Assembly (NCBI RefSeq): GCF_002794255.1
Contig: NZ_PGGW01000056.1
Coordinates: 1-59,102 of the forward strand
Direction: 5' to 3'
DNA length: 59,102 bases
From: Streptomyces carminius
GTDB lineage: Bacteria > Actinomycetota > Actinomycetes > Streptomycetales > Streptomycetaceae
The notes under the pieces: model-generated
Databases searched by the model: none
What the model was told of the DNA's origin: nothing
The model's input: the letters and a program-made list of their open reading frames with translations, nothing else
Made by a program: the position numbers and the translations under genes
Part shown: positions 1 through 7,040 of the stretch, in pieces
Position numbering within the stretch: position 1 is the stretch's first letter
How the letters are laid out: each line of letters begins with the position of its first letter

Positions 1-175
1 GGGGTCGGGGCCGGTCCGGGGCGACCATTCCGGACGGCATTATTTACGGCCGTGATCGTGTCACGTTCTGTCACCCACTCATTGGCCGCAAATAACGCTT
101 GAGTGTCCGGAACGGCCGCCCCTCCCCGTCCCCTCCCCGCCGTCGCCGGGTGCACCACCGCCGTGCCTGCGCTCC
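1..175 (-). repeat. Hairpin repeat, copy A
   Basis: First copy of a dispersed non-coding repeat, truncated on the left by the window edge. A 105-nt dyad spans 18-122. The outer arms are 18-35 (GGGGCGACCATTCCGGAC) and 105-122. The inner arms are 36-51 (GGCATTATTTACGGCC) and 84-99 (GGCCGCAAATAACGCT). A 5-nt bulge lies at 100-104 and a 32-nt centre at 52-83. A pyrimidine-rich tail shared with copy B runs to about 175. Four of the five non-Watson-Crick pairs are A.C as written, so they become U.G wobbles in RNA from the minus strand. I therefore give the strand as minus. No protein function is visible; the ORFs here are low-complexity and open on both strands because of GC content. Confidence 0.85.
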
Positions 176-639
176 AGACCAGGCCCACTCCCGGGGTGCT
201 CCTCCGACCACACCCCCCACAGCCCCGGGCCGAACCCGCCCCCGGGAGAGGCAGCCCCGGACCCGTCCCCGGGATGTCCTCCTCCGCCTGCCGCGCACCC
301 CGGACCGAACCCACTCCCGACAGGGCCGCCCGGAGCCGATACGGACCGGCCCCGGCTCCGGACGCACCCGCAGGCCACCCCGGTCCCACCAGGGAGTACA
401 CCCCTGCACACCGGGGGCGGGCAGCGCCCCGGCCACCCCCACGGCCCCGCCGAACAACCGGCACCCCACCGACCGGAGGTACGCCCCGGCCGCCCTCCCA
501 CGCGCGGGTGAACGGCCGGGCGGCCGGCCTCGCGGCAGCGGCACGTCCTGGCCGCCCTCACGTGCGGGGGCGAGTGGCCGGCAGTGCGGCCGCGGGGCGG
601 GGCGTCACCCGACGTGCGCGAACCGGCGGGGGTGGAGGA
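176..639. other. Non-coding spacer between inverted repeat copies A and B
   Basis: This 464-bp stretch separates the two head-to-head repeat copies. The plus strand is strongly C-rich, with short recurrent motifs such as CCCACTCCCGGGG and CCCACTCCCGACAGGG. Long ORFs are open on both strands, but their products are Arg/Pro/Gly-rich low complexity, as random high-GC DNA gives. I see no gene, ribosome-binding site or recognisable domain. Together with the arms it forms a composite of about 820 bp that resembles a non-autonomous element with long inverted ends. No flanking target duplication can be judged because copy A is cut by the window edge. Confidence 0.6.
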
Positions 640-850
640 CCGCAGGCACGGCGATGGCGCACCCGGCGACGGCGGGGAGGGGACGGGGAGGGGCGGCCGT
701 TCCGGACACTCAAGTACGATTTGCGGCCAATGAGTGGTTCACGACACGTGGGACGGCAACGGCCGTAAATCGTACCGTCCGGAATGGCCGCCCCGGACCG
801 GCCCCGACCCCACCACCCACCCAACCCGCACCCGCACCCGCACCCCGCAC
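640..850 (+). repeat. Hairpin repeat, copy B (inverted relative to A)
   Basis: Second copy, inverted relative to A and with the same internal spacing. The outer arms are 690-707 and 777-794, the inner arms 713-728 (AGTACGATTTGCGGCC) and 761-776 (GGCCGTAAATCGTACC), the bulge 708-712 and the centre 729-760. Compared with copy A the inner arms read TACGATTT instead of ATTATTT-type sequence on both sides, so the changes compensate each other. In plus-strand RNA all but one terminal pair form, two of them as G.U wobbles. The flank at about 811-850 (repeated CCCGCAC) is shared with copy C. The 3' end lies about 30 bp from the end of the kyn operon on the opposite strand. Confidence 0.85.
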
Positions 851-878
851 CCCGCACCCACGGAACCCGCACCCCTCG

Positions 879-1625
879 TCAGAGGGCACACCTCAACCGG
901 GCGAAGGCGCCCGTGCCTGGGGTGACGGGCGCGTAGTGGCCGGTGCCGGGCAGTTCGGTCAGGTGGGCGCCGGTGGCGGCGGCGTAGCGGCGGGACAGTT
1001 CGACGGGCACGTCCGCGTCCTCGGTGCCGTGCAGGAGCCGTACGGTGACCGCGGCGGGGTCGGGCGGCGGCAGCCGTACCGGGTCGGCCTCCCGCAGCCG
1101 GGCCGTCACCCACTCCGGGCCACCCAGCAGCTCCACCACCGCGCCGCCGCTCAGCCCCAGTTCGTGGGCGCGGCCGAGGTCGGCGACCGGGGCGACGGCG
1201 ACGACCGTCCCCCGCACAAGACCACGCGCCGCCGCCCACAGGGCGAGGTGGCCGCCCGCCGAGTGCCCCACCAGCGCCCGCACCTCCCCGAGCCGGGCCA
1301 GACGGGCCAGTGCGCGTTCGACGTCCTCGAAGGTGCCCGGCCAGCCACCACCCCCGCCCACCCGCCGGTACTCCACCAGCGCCACCCCCAGACCGTGCCC
1401 GTCCGCCAGCGCGGCGGCGAGCGGGGAGAGGTGGGCGCGGTCGTACGCCTCGCGCCAGAACCCGCCGTGCAGGACGGCCACCAGGGGCGCGCCGGACCCC
1501 TCCCCGGGCCCGTACAGGTCGATCACCTGGGAGGGGCGGGGCCCGTACCGCTCGGTGGCGGGTGGCGGCACCGGGGCCAGGCCCAGCAGTGCCGCCTCCT
1601 CAGCGGCGCCGGCGTCCCGGCTCAC
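879..1625 (-). CDS. Alpha/beta hydrolase, probable kynurenine formamidase
   Basis: The 248-aa protein has the alpha/beta-hydrolase layout of arylformamidases: oxyanion motif HGGFW at about residues 53-57, nucleophile elbow GHSAGGH with Ser at about 122, and late Asp (GTEDADVP) and His (GTGHY) candidates for the triad. The GTG start overlaps the kynureninase stop (GTGA), so it is translationally coupled as the third gene of the kyn operon. The context supports hydrolysis of N-formylkynurenine to kynurenine, the step between the two enzymes encoded upstream. It is not the cyclase-type KynB fold; it resembles the eukaryotic and BNA7-like hydrolase type. The substrate is inferred from operon context. 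Confidence 0.85.
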   Translation of the reverse strand: MSRDAGAAEEAALLGLAPVPPPATERYGPRPSQVIDLYGPGEGSGAPLVAVLHGGFWREAYDRAHLSPLAAALADGHGLGVALVEYRRVGGGGGWPGTFEDVERALARLARLGEVRALVGHSAGGHLALWAAARGLVRGTVVAVAPVADLGRAHELGLSGGAVVELLGGPEWVTARLREADPVRLPPPDPAAVTVRLLHGTEDADVPVELSRRYAAATGAHLTELPGTGHYAPVTPGTGAFARLRCAL

Positions 1626-2845
1626 CGCTCCCCCAGCACCTCGCCCAGGACGCGGGCGGCGCGCTCGGTGTCGGCGAAGGACGTGTACAGCGGGGTGAAG
1701 CCGAAACGCAGCACGTCCGGGCGGCGATAGTCGCCCACCACGCCCCGCTCCACCAGCGCGTCCATGACCGCGCCCGCGTCCGCGCAGCGCAGCGCGACCT
1801 GGCTGCCGCGCCTGTCGTGCTCCAGGGGGGTGAGGCACTCCAGCCGCCCGGCGGGCGCGTAGTGGTCCACGCGGCACAGGAAGAAGTCCGTCAGCGCCAG
1901 GCTCTTGGCGCGTACCGCCGCGATGTCCACTCCGTCCCAGACCTTCAGCGCCTCCTCCAGCGCCAGCATGGACAGGATGTCCGGCGTCCCGACCCGGCCG
2001 CGTACGGCGCCGTCGGCGGGTTCGTACTCCGGGGCCATGGCGAACGGGTCGGCGTGCGAGTTCCAGCCGGGCAGCGGGGAGTCGAAGCGCGGCTGGAGGT
2101 CGTGGCGGACGTAGAGGTAGGCGGGGGCGCCGGGGCCGCCGTTGAGGTACTTGTAGGTGCAGCCGACGGCCAGGTCCACACCGTGCTCGTCCAGCCCGAC
2201 CGGCAGGGCGCCCGCGCTGTGGCACAGGTCCCACACCGTGTACGCGCCGGCCTCGTGGGCGGCGGCGGTGATGCCGGGCAGGTCGTGCAGTTCGCCGGTG
2301 CGGTAGTCGACGTGGTTGGCCAGGACGGCGGCGGTACGCGGCCCCACCGAGCCCGGCAGCCCCTCGGCGGGCAGCGCGCGCACCGCGGCGCCGGTCAGCC
2401 GGGCGGCGGAGACGGCGAGGTAGCCGTCGGTGGGGAAGGTGGCCTCGTCCACCAGCAGGTCGGTGCGGGCCGGGTTGTCCTCGCGGGCGAGGCGGATCGC
2501 GGCGACCACCGCCTTGAGGACGTTGACGCTGGTGGAGTCGCCGACGACGACCTGGCCGGGCGCGGCGCCGATGATCGGGGCGATGCGGTCGCCGACACGC
2601 TCGGGCGCGGTCCACCAGCCGGACTCGGTCCAGGAGCGGATGCGCAGCCGCCCCCACTCGTGTTCCACGACCTCGGCGAGGCGGGCGGGCACGGTGCGGG
2701 GCAGTGCGCCGAGGGAGTTGCCGTCGAGGTAGACGACCGGTTCGTCCTTCTCGTCGGTCAGGACGAAGTCGGCGCGCCGGGCGGCCAGTTCGTCGGCGGC
2801 GTCCAGCGCGGCCGCCTCGTCGCGCGGTTCGGTGCTCTCAGACAT
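1622..2845 (-). CDS. kynU: Kynureninase
   Basis: The 407-aa PLP-dependent fold-type I enzyme cleaves kynurenine to anthranilate and alanine. The family signature is clear: YLDGNSLG near residue 40, phosphate-contact residues in GDSTSVNV (102-109), WDLCHSAGA (205-213), and the PLP-lysine motif CTYKYLNGGPG with Lys at about 232. Length is normal for the family. The ATG start lies inside the end of the upstream dioxygenase gene (8-bp overlap), and its stop overlaps the next gene, giving a compact three-gene operon. Cytosolic. Confidence 0.95.
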   Translation of the reverse strand: MSESTEPRDEAAALDAADELAARRADFVLTDEKDEPVVYLDGNSLGALPRTVPARLAEVVEHEWGRLRIRSWTESGWWTAPERVGDRIAPIIGAAPGQVVVGDSTSVNVLKAVVAAIRLAREDNPARTDLLVDEATFPTDGYLAVSAARLTGAAVRALPAEGLPGSVGPRTAAVLANHVDYRTGELHDLPGITAAAHEAGAYTVWDLCHSAGALPVGLDEHGVDLAVGCTYKYLNGGPGAPAYLYVRHDLQPRFDSPLPGWNSHADPFAMAPEYEPADGAVRGRVGTPDILSMLALEEALKVWDGVDIAAVRAKSLALTDFFLCRVDHYAPAGRLECLTPLEHDRRGSQVALRCADAGAVMDALVERGVVGDYRRPDVLRFGFTPLYTSFADTERAARVLGEVLGER

Positions 2846-3692
2846 GGCTGCGGGCCGTCCACAGTTCGGGGAAGACGTTCTTGCGGGCGCGCTTCTCCAG
2901 CCAGGCCACCCCGGCGGAGCCGCCGGTGCCCTGCTTGGCGCCCATGGCGCGGCGGGTGGCCGTCAGGTGGTCGTTGCGCCAGCGCCAGACGAGTTCGGCC
3001 ACCTCGGTCAGCGCCTCGCCCAGCCGCAGCAGGTCGCTGCCGGGGTCGCCGGAGTAGATCCGCGCCCAGACCGCCTCCACCCCCGGGTCGGGCTCGTAGC
3101 GCAGGGAGACGTCCCGCTCCAGCACCGGCCGGGGGACGTCCTCGCCGCGGCGGGCGAGGTAGCCCAGCACCTCGTCGTACAGGCTCGGCTCGTGCAGCGC
3201 CTTCTCCAGTTCGGCGTGCACGCGCGGCGCGCCGCGGTGCGGGACGAGCATGGCGGCGGACTTCTCGCCGAGCAGGAACTCCATCCGCCGGTACATCGCG
3301 GACTGGAAGCCCGAGCCCTCGCCGAGGGCGGAGCGGTAGGAGTTGAACTGCGCCGGGGTGAGGTGGGCCAGCGGCTCCCAGGAGGCGTTGAGCGAGGTCA
3401 GCTCGTAGGTGGAGCGCCGCAGTGCGGCCAGTGCGCGGTTCAGGTCGTCCGCGCGCAGCGCCCGGGAGGCGGTGTGCCACTCGTGGACGATGACGGTGAA
3501 CCACAGTTCCATCACCTGGGTGGTCACCAGGAAGGCCATCTCTCCGGGGTCGTCGGAGAGCGGGTGCTGGAGGTGGGTGAGGACATCGGCCTTGACGTAG
3601 TCCTCGTACGGGGTGGTGCCCGCGAAGTCGAGGTTGGGTTCCTCCGGGCCGGTGGTGCCGGTCTCCGGATGCTGCGGCGACTGTGAGGTCAT
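2838..3692 (-). CDS. kynA: Tryptophan 2,3-dioxygenase
   Basis: The 284-aa haem dioxygenase opens the indole ring of L-tryptophan to N-formylkynurenine, the first step of the kynurenine pathway. Visible signatures are FNSYRSALGEGSGFQS (about 116-131, with the carboxylate-binding Arg), WRWRNDHLTATRR with the likely proximal haem ligand His242, and the GTGGS loop (about 255-259). An oddity: the segment usually reading HQxxELW, which carries the distal His, reads TQVMELWF here (Thr at about 58). It is the first gene of the operon; the 89-bp upstream gap must hold the promoter. Confidence 0.93.
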   Translation of the reverse strand: MTSQSPQHPETGTTGPEEPNLDFAGTTPYEDYVKADVLTHLQHPLSDDPGEMAFLVTTQVMELWFTVIVHEWHTASRALRADDLNRALAALRRSTYELTSLNASWEPLAHLTPAQFNSYRSALGEGSGFQSAMYRRMEFLLGEKSAAMLVPHRGAPRVHAELEKALHEPSLYDEVLGYLARRGEDVPRPVLERDVSLRYEPDPGVEAVWARIYSGDPGSDLLRLGEALTEVAELVWRWRNDHLTATRRAMGAKQGTGGSAGVAWLEKRARKNVFPELWTARSHV

Positions 3693-3781
3693 GAGGGCTG
3701 TTCTCCTTGCGCGCTCGCCCGGGATCGCCGGGCCCTTACCCGCAGATCATCGGTTCGGGGCCCGGCGACGGCAAGAACCGG

Positions 3782-4195
3782 TCAGGAGAGGGTCGCCGCC
3801 GCGGTGGGCGAGCTCTCCTTCAGGAAGGCGGTGCAGCGCTCGTACTCCTCCTGCTCCCCGATGGCCTTGGCGGCCCGGGCCAGGGCGTGCAGGGCGCGCA
3901 GGAAGCCCCGGTTCGGCTCGTGTTCGAAGGGGACCGGGCCGTGTCCCTTCCAGCCGCTGCGGCGCAGGGCGTCCAGGCCCCGGTGGTAGCCGGTGCGGGC
4001 GTAGGCGTACGACTCGACCATGCGCCCGGCCGTGTAGGCGTCGTCGGCGAGCTGCGCCCAGGCCAGGGAGGAGGCCGGGTGCTTCGCGGCGACATCGGCG
4101 GGAGGGGTGCCCGCGGCGAGCAGCTCGCGCGGCTCGGGGTCGTCGGGAAGATGGGTCGGGGGAGGCCCCCCGAGCAGGTTCTCGTGAATGGCCAT
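3782..4195 (-). CDS. DUF3151 family protein
   Basis: This 137-aa soluble protein of unknown function is characteristic of actinobacteria. The start was chosen at MAIHENLLGG because conserved-looking sequence begins there; the longer reading adds a low-quality N-terminus. The body is helical and repeat-like (SLAWAQLADDAYTAGRMVESYAYARTGYHRGLDALRRSGWKG), recalling TPR-type helices. It lies just downstream of fba on the same strand, with a strong hairpin between them, an arrangement I recall as usual in Streptomyces. Nothing in the sequence reveals a reaction. Confidence 0.85.
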   Translation of the reverse strand: MAIHENLLGGPPPTHLPDDPEPRELLAAGTPPADVAAKHPASSLAWAQLADDAYTAGRMVESYAYARTGYHRGLDALRRSGWKGHGPVPFEHEPNRGFLRALHALARAAKAIGEQEEYERCTAFLKESSPTAAATLS

Positions 4196-4227
4196 GCCCC
4201 CAGTCTGCACGGTCCCGGCCCGGGTGC

Positions 4228-4268
4228 GGACGGGCCCGGCCTCCGCCATGCGGGTGCCGGGCCCGTCC
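4228..4268 (-). terminator. Hairpin after fba
   Basis: A perfect 12-bp stem (GGACGGGCCCGG at 4228-4239 with CCGGGCCCGTCC at 4257-4268) and a 17-nt loop lie 20 bp beyond the fba stop and before the DUF3151 gene. It could terminate or attenuate fba transcription. Confidence 0.6.
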
Positions 4269-4288
4269 GGGGTGCGGGTGTGTGCCCG

Positions 4289-5311
4289 TTACTTGATCCT
4301 GGTGCCCGTGGAGCGCAGGTTCTCGCACGCCTGGAGCACGCGCGCGGCCATGCCCGCCTCTGCGAGCTTGCCCCAGCTGCGCGGGTCGTAGGTCTTCTTG
4401 TCGCCGACCTCGCCGTCCACCTTCAGCACACCGTCGTAGTTGCGGAACATGTGGTCCGCCACGGGACGGGTGAACGCGTACTGGGTGTCGGTGTCGAGGT
4501 TCATCTTCACCACGCCGTTCTCCAGCGCGGTGGCGATCTCCTGCTCGGTGGAGCCGGAGCCGCCGTGGAAGACGAAGTCGAACGGGCTCTGCTTGCCGAA
4601 CTTGGCAGCCACGCCCTCCTGGAGATCCTTGAGCAGCTCGGGACGGAGGACGACGTTGCCCGGCTTGTAGACGCCGTGGACGTTGCCGAAGGAGGCGGCC
4701 AGCAGGTAGCGGCCCTTCTCGCCCAGGCCCAGCGCCTCGGCGGTGCGGATCGCGTCGTCGACGGTGGTGTACAGCTCGTCGTTGATCTCGTGGCTGACGC
4801 CGTCCTCCTCACCGCCGGTCGGGGTGATCTCCACCTCCAGGATGATCTTGGCGGCAGCGGCGGCGGCCAGCAGCTCCTGGCCGATCTCCAGGTTGTCGGC
4901 CAGGGTCTCGGCCGAGCCGTCCCACATGTGGGACTGGAAGAGCGGACCCATGCCCGCCTCCACCCGCTTGCGGGAGAGCTCCAGCAGCGGGCGGACATAG
5001 CCGTCCAGCTTCCCCTTGGGGCAGTGGTCGGTGTGCAGGGCGATGTTGACCGGGTACTTCTCTGCGACGATGTGCGCGAACTCGGCCAGCGCGACCGCGC
5101 CGGTCACCATGTCCTTGTTGTACTGGCCGCCCAGGAACTCGGCGCCACCCGTGGAGATCTGGACGATGCCGTCGCTCTCCGCCTCGGCGAAACCGCGCAG
5201 CGCGGCGTGCAGCGTCTGCGTCGAGGTCACGTTGATGGCGGGGTAGGCGAACTTGCCTGCCTTCGCCCGGTCGAGCATCTCGTTGTAGACCTCGGGGGTT
5301 GCGATGGGCAT
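4289..5311 (-). CDS. fba: Class II fructose-bisphosphate aldolase
   Basis: The 340-aa zinc-dependent aldolase cleaves fructose 1,6-bisphosphate to glyceraldehyde 3-phosphate and dihydroxyacetone phosphate in glycolysis and gluconeogenesis. The class II signature is present: IALHTDHCPKG with metal ligand and catalytic residues near 93-96 and ILEVEITPTGGEEDG, followed by the phosphate-binding HGGSGS motif. The start MPIATPEVY follows a good ribosome-binding site (AAGGAG); upstream in-frame ATGs give no family sequence. Length is typical of actinobacterial FbaA. Cytosolic housekeeping enzyme. Confidence 0.97.
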   Translation of the reverse strand: MPIATPEVYNEMLDRAKAGKFAYPAINVTSTQTLHAALRGFAEAESDGIVQISTGGAEFLGGQYNKDMVTGAVALAEFAHIVAEKYPVNIALHTDHCPKGKLDGYVRPLLELSRKRVEAGMGPLFQSHMWDGSAETLADNLEIGQELLAAAAAAKIILEVEITPTGGEEDGVSHEINDELYTTVDDAIRTAEALGLGEKGRYLLAASFGNVHGVYKPGNVVLRPELLKDLQEGVAAKFGKQSPFDFVFHGGSGSTEQEIATALENGVVKMNLDTDTQYAFTRPVADHMFRNYDGVLKVDGEVGDKKTYDPRSWGKLAEAGMAARVLQACENLRSTGTRIK

Positions 5312-5470
5312 CTGTCCGCTCCTTGATGGTGTGCGAAAGCTGTTCGGCTCGGTGTGGGTCAACGGAACGACGTCATCGTCGTCCCCATCCTCCCAGACGG
5401 GGCGGCTTGCTCCACCCCAGCACCCGTTCACCGCCGGGGACGGGCCCCGCACCGCCGGCCGGCCTACCCA

Positions 5471-5500
5471 GCGTCACCGTTTCACGTGAAACGGTGACGC
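5471..5500. promoter_or_regulatory. parS: parS centromere site (ParB-binding)
   Basis: The perfect 14-bp parS consensus GTTTCACGTGAAAC lies at 5479-5492, in the gap between fba and pyrE. The symmetry extends to a perfect 30-bp palindrome (5471-5500, outer arms GCGTCACC and GGTGACGC). ParB nucleates on such sites to segregate chromosomes; in Streptomyces they cluster around oriC, so this places the window on the origin side. The extended palindrome lies between the pyrE stop and the fba gene, so it could also act as a terminator for pyrE. Confidence 0.95.
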
Positions 5501-5537
5501 TTCCGGCCCTCCTCCGGTTGCCGGTAGCCGGGGCCGG

Positions 5538-6077
5538 TCAGGACAGGCCCAGGTCGGCCAGGCCGTACGCCTGGTAGTACGGCAGCCCGGCCTTCTCGAT
5601 CGCCGGGGCCGCACCGCGCTCGACGATGACGGCGACGCCCACGACCTCCGCCCCGGCCTCCCGCAGCGCCTCGACCGCCGTGAGCACCGAGCCGCCCGTG
5701 GTGGAGGTGTCCTCGACCGCCAGCACCCGGCGGCCCGCCACGTCCGGGCCCTCGATCCGGCGCTGGAGACCGTGTGCCTTGCCCGCCTTGCGGACCACGA
5801 AGGCGTCCAGCCGCCGGCCGCGCGCGGCGGCGGCGTGCAGCATCGCGGCGGCCACCGGGTCGGCGCCGAGGGTCAGACCGCCCACCGCGTCGTACTCCAG
5901 TCCGTCGGTGAGGTCGAGCAGCACCTGGCCGACCAGCGGTGCGGCCTCGCCGTCCAGGGTGATCCGGCGCAGATCGACGTAGTAGTCGGCCTCCTTGCCG
6001 GAGGAGAGGGTCACCCTGCCGTGGACCACGGCCTTGTCCTTGATCTGCCGCAGCAGCTTCTCGCGTGCGTCGCTCAT
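5538..6077 (-). CDS. pyrE: Orotate phosphoribosyltransferase
   Basis: The 179-aa enzyme joins orotate and PRPP to form orotidine 5'-monophosphate in de novo pyrimidine synthesis. The PRPP-binding signature VLAVEDTSTTGGS sits at about 118-130, and the N-terminal GRVTLSSGKEADYYVDLRR is typical of PyrE. The start MSDAREKLL fits the family length; the longer reading frame is an extension into the previous gene. The gap to the upstream epimerase gene is only about 10 bp, so the two are probably co-transcribed. The parS palindrome lies just downstream. Confidence 0.95.
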   Translation of the reverse strand: MSDAREKLLRQIKDKAVVHGRVTLSSGKEADYYVDLRRITLDGEAAPLVGQVLLDLTDGLEYDAVGGLTLGADPVAAAMLHAAAARGRRLDAFVVRKAGKAHGLQRRIEGPDVAGRRVLAVEDTSTTGGSVLTAVEALREAGAEVVGVAVIVERGAAPAIEKAGLPYYQAYGLADLGLS

Positions 6078-6087
6078 GGCGACGAGC

Positions 6088-6939
6088 CTAGGACAGCTCC
6101 TGGTCGGGGCGGCGCCAGGTCCAGGTGGTGGTGGCCTCCAGCGGGTCGATGGGCGTGACCAGCCGGGGGTGGGTGTTGAGCCCGTTGGGCGGGCCGGTCT
6201 GCGGCTCCACACAGACCGCCTCGGCCTGTTCGTTGTAGACGACCACCCACTCGCAGCGGCTGGTGACCCTCAACTCCAGTTCGCCGGGCCAGGTCAGGGT
6301 CACGTCCACCCCCTCCGGCATGCCGAAGCAGTCGTCCCAGGGGCCGGGCCCGGGGTCGGTGCGGCGGCCGGTGGGAACGTGGTCCGCGCCGCGCTCCTCC
6401 TGCCAGGCGGGGGCGAAGTCCAGGGTGACGTCCCTGCCGCCCCGGCCGAGGTTGCGCAGGAACCAGGGGTGCCAGCCGGCCTGGGCGGGGAAGGAGTCGC
6501 CGAACGTCTCCACGCCCAGCGTCAGGGTGAGCCCGCCGCCGTCCTCGGCCAGCTCCACCAGTTGGGTGACCCGGCCCGGCCAGGGCCAGGGTTCGGTGAG
6601 GTCGCAGAAGAAGGCCGCGGTGCGCTCGTCGCTGCGGGCCGTGCGCCATGCCCGGCGGCGCACGGTGCCGTGTATGGCGTGCTCCCCCGAGTCCACGGGC
6701 AGTTGGTACGTCTCCCCGCCGCTGTGGAGGCGGCCCTGCCGGATCCGCCCGCACCAGGGCACCATCACGAACGAGCCGAACCGCTCGCCCTGCCTCAGCA
6801 CCTCCGTGCCGCCGATGCGCAGCGAGGCGATCCGGCAGCCGCGCTCCGGCTCGACGGTCACCTCGGTGTCGCCCGCCCGCAGGCGCACCGTGTTCTCCGG
6901 GGCACTCCCCGCGTCGTTCTTCATGTCATGAGCAGCCAC
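6088..6939 (-). CDS. Aldose 1-epimerase family protein
   Basis: The 283-aa beta-sandwich sugar mutarotase-like protein shows GxEHAIHGTVRRRAW at about 80-95, a His-containing substrate segment typical of the galactose mutarotase fold, GWHPWFLRN with a second conserved His, and a late Glu region (CVEPQTGPPNGLN) matching the family's catalytic-base neighbourhood. It likely interconverts anomers of a hexose or hexose phosphate; the sugar cannot be read from sequence. The GTG start is used because no better ATG with a ribosome-binding site is visible. Probably in one transcript with pyrE. Confidence 0.85.
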   Translation of the reverse strand: MAAHDMKNDAGSAPENTVRLRAGDTEVTVEPERGCRIASLRIGGTEVLRQGERFGSFVMVPWCGRIRQGRLHSGGETYQLPVDSGEHAIHGTVRRRAWRTARSDERTAAFFCDLTEPWPWPGRVTQLVELAEDGGGLTLTLGVETFGDSFPAQAGWHPWFLRNLGRGGRDVTLDFAPAWQEERGADHVPTGRRTDPGPGPWDDCFGMPEGVDVTLTWPGELELRVTSRCEWVVVYNEQAEAVCVEPQTGPPNGLNTHPRLVTPIDPLEATTTWTWRRPDQELS

Positions 6940-7040
6940 ACCCAGGACCCTAGACCGCGGCGTACTCGAACGGCGTTCACCCGGAGCCGTGTTGGCGGCA
7001 CCGACGGTGCCCGCCGGCCGGTGCCGGTCAGCAGTGCCGG

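Noticed and set aside
98..104. CTTGAGT in the hairpin repeat as an HspR half-site
   Set aside because: A matching ACTCAAG half with 7-bp spacing is absent, so it is not a HAIR operator.
99..1730. Long frames open across 1-900 on both strands (up to 543 aa)
   Set aside because: Products are Arg/Pro/Gly low complexity, cross a clear hydrolase gene on the opposite strand, and are mirrored by the inverted repeat.
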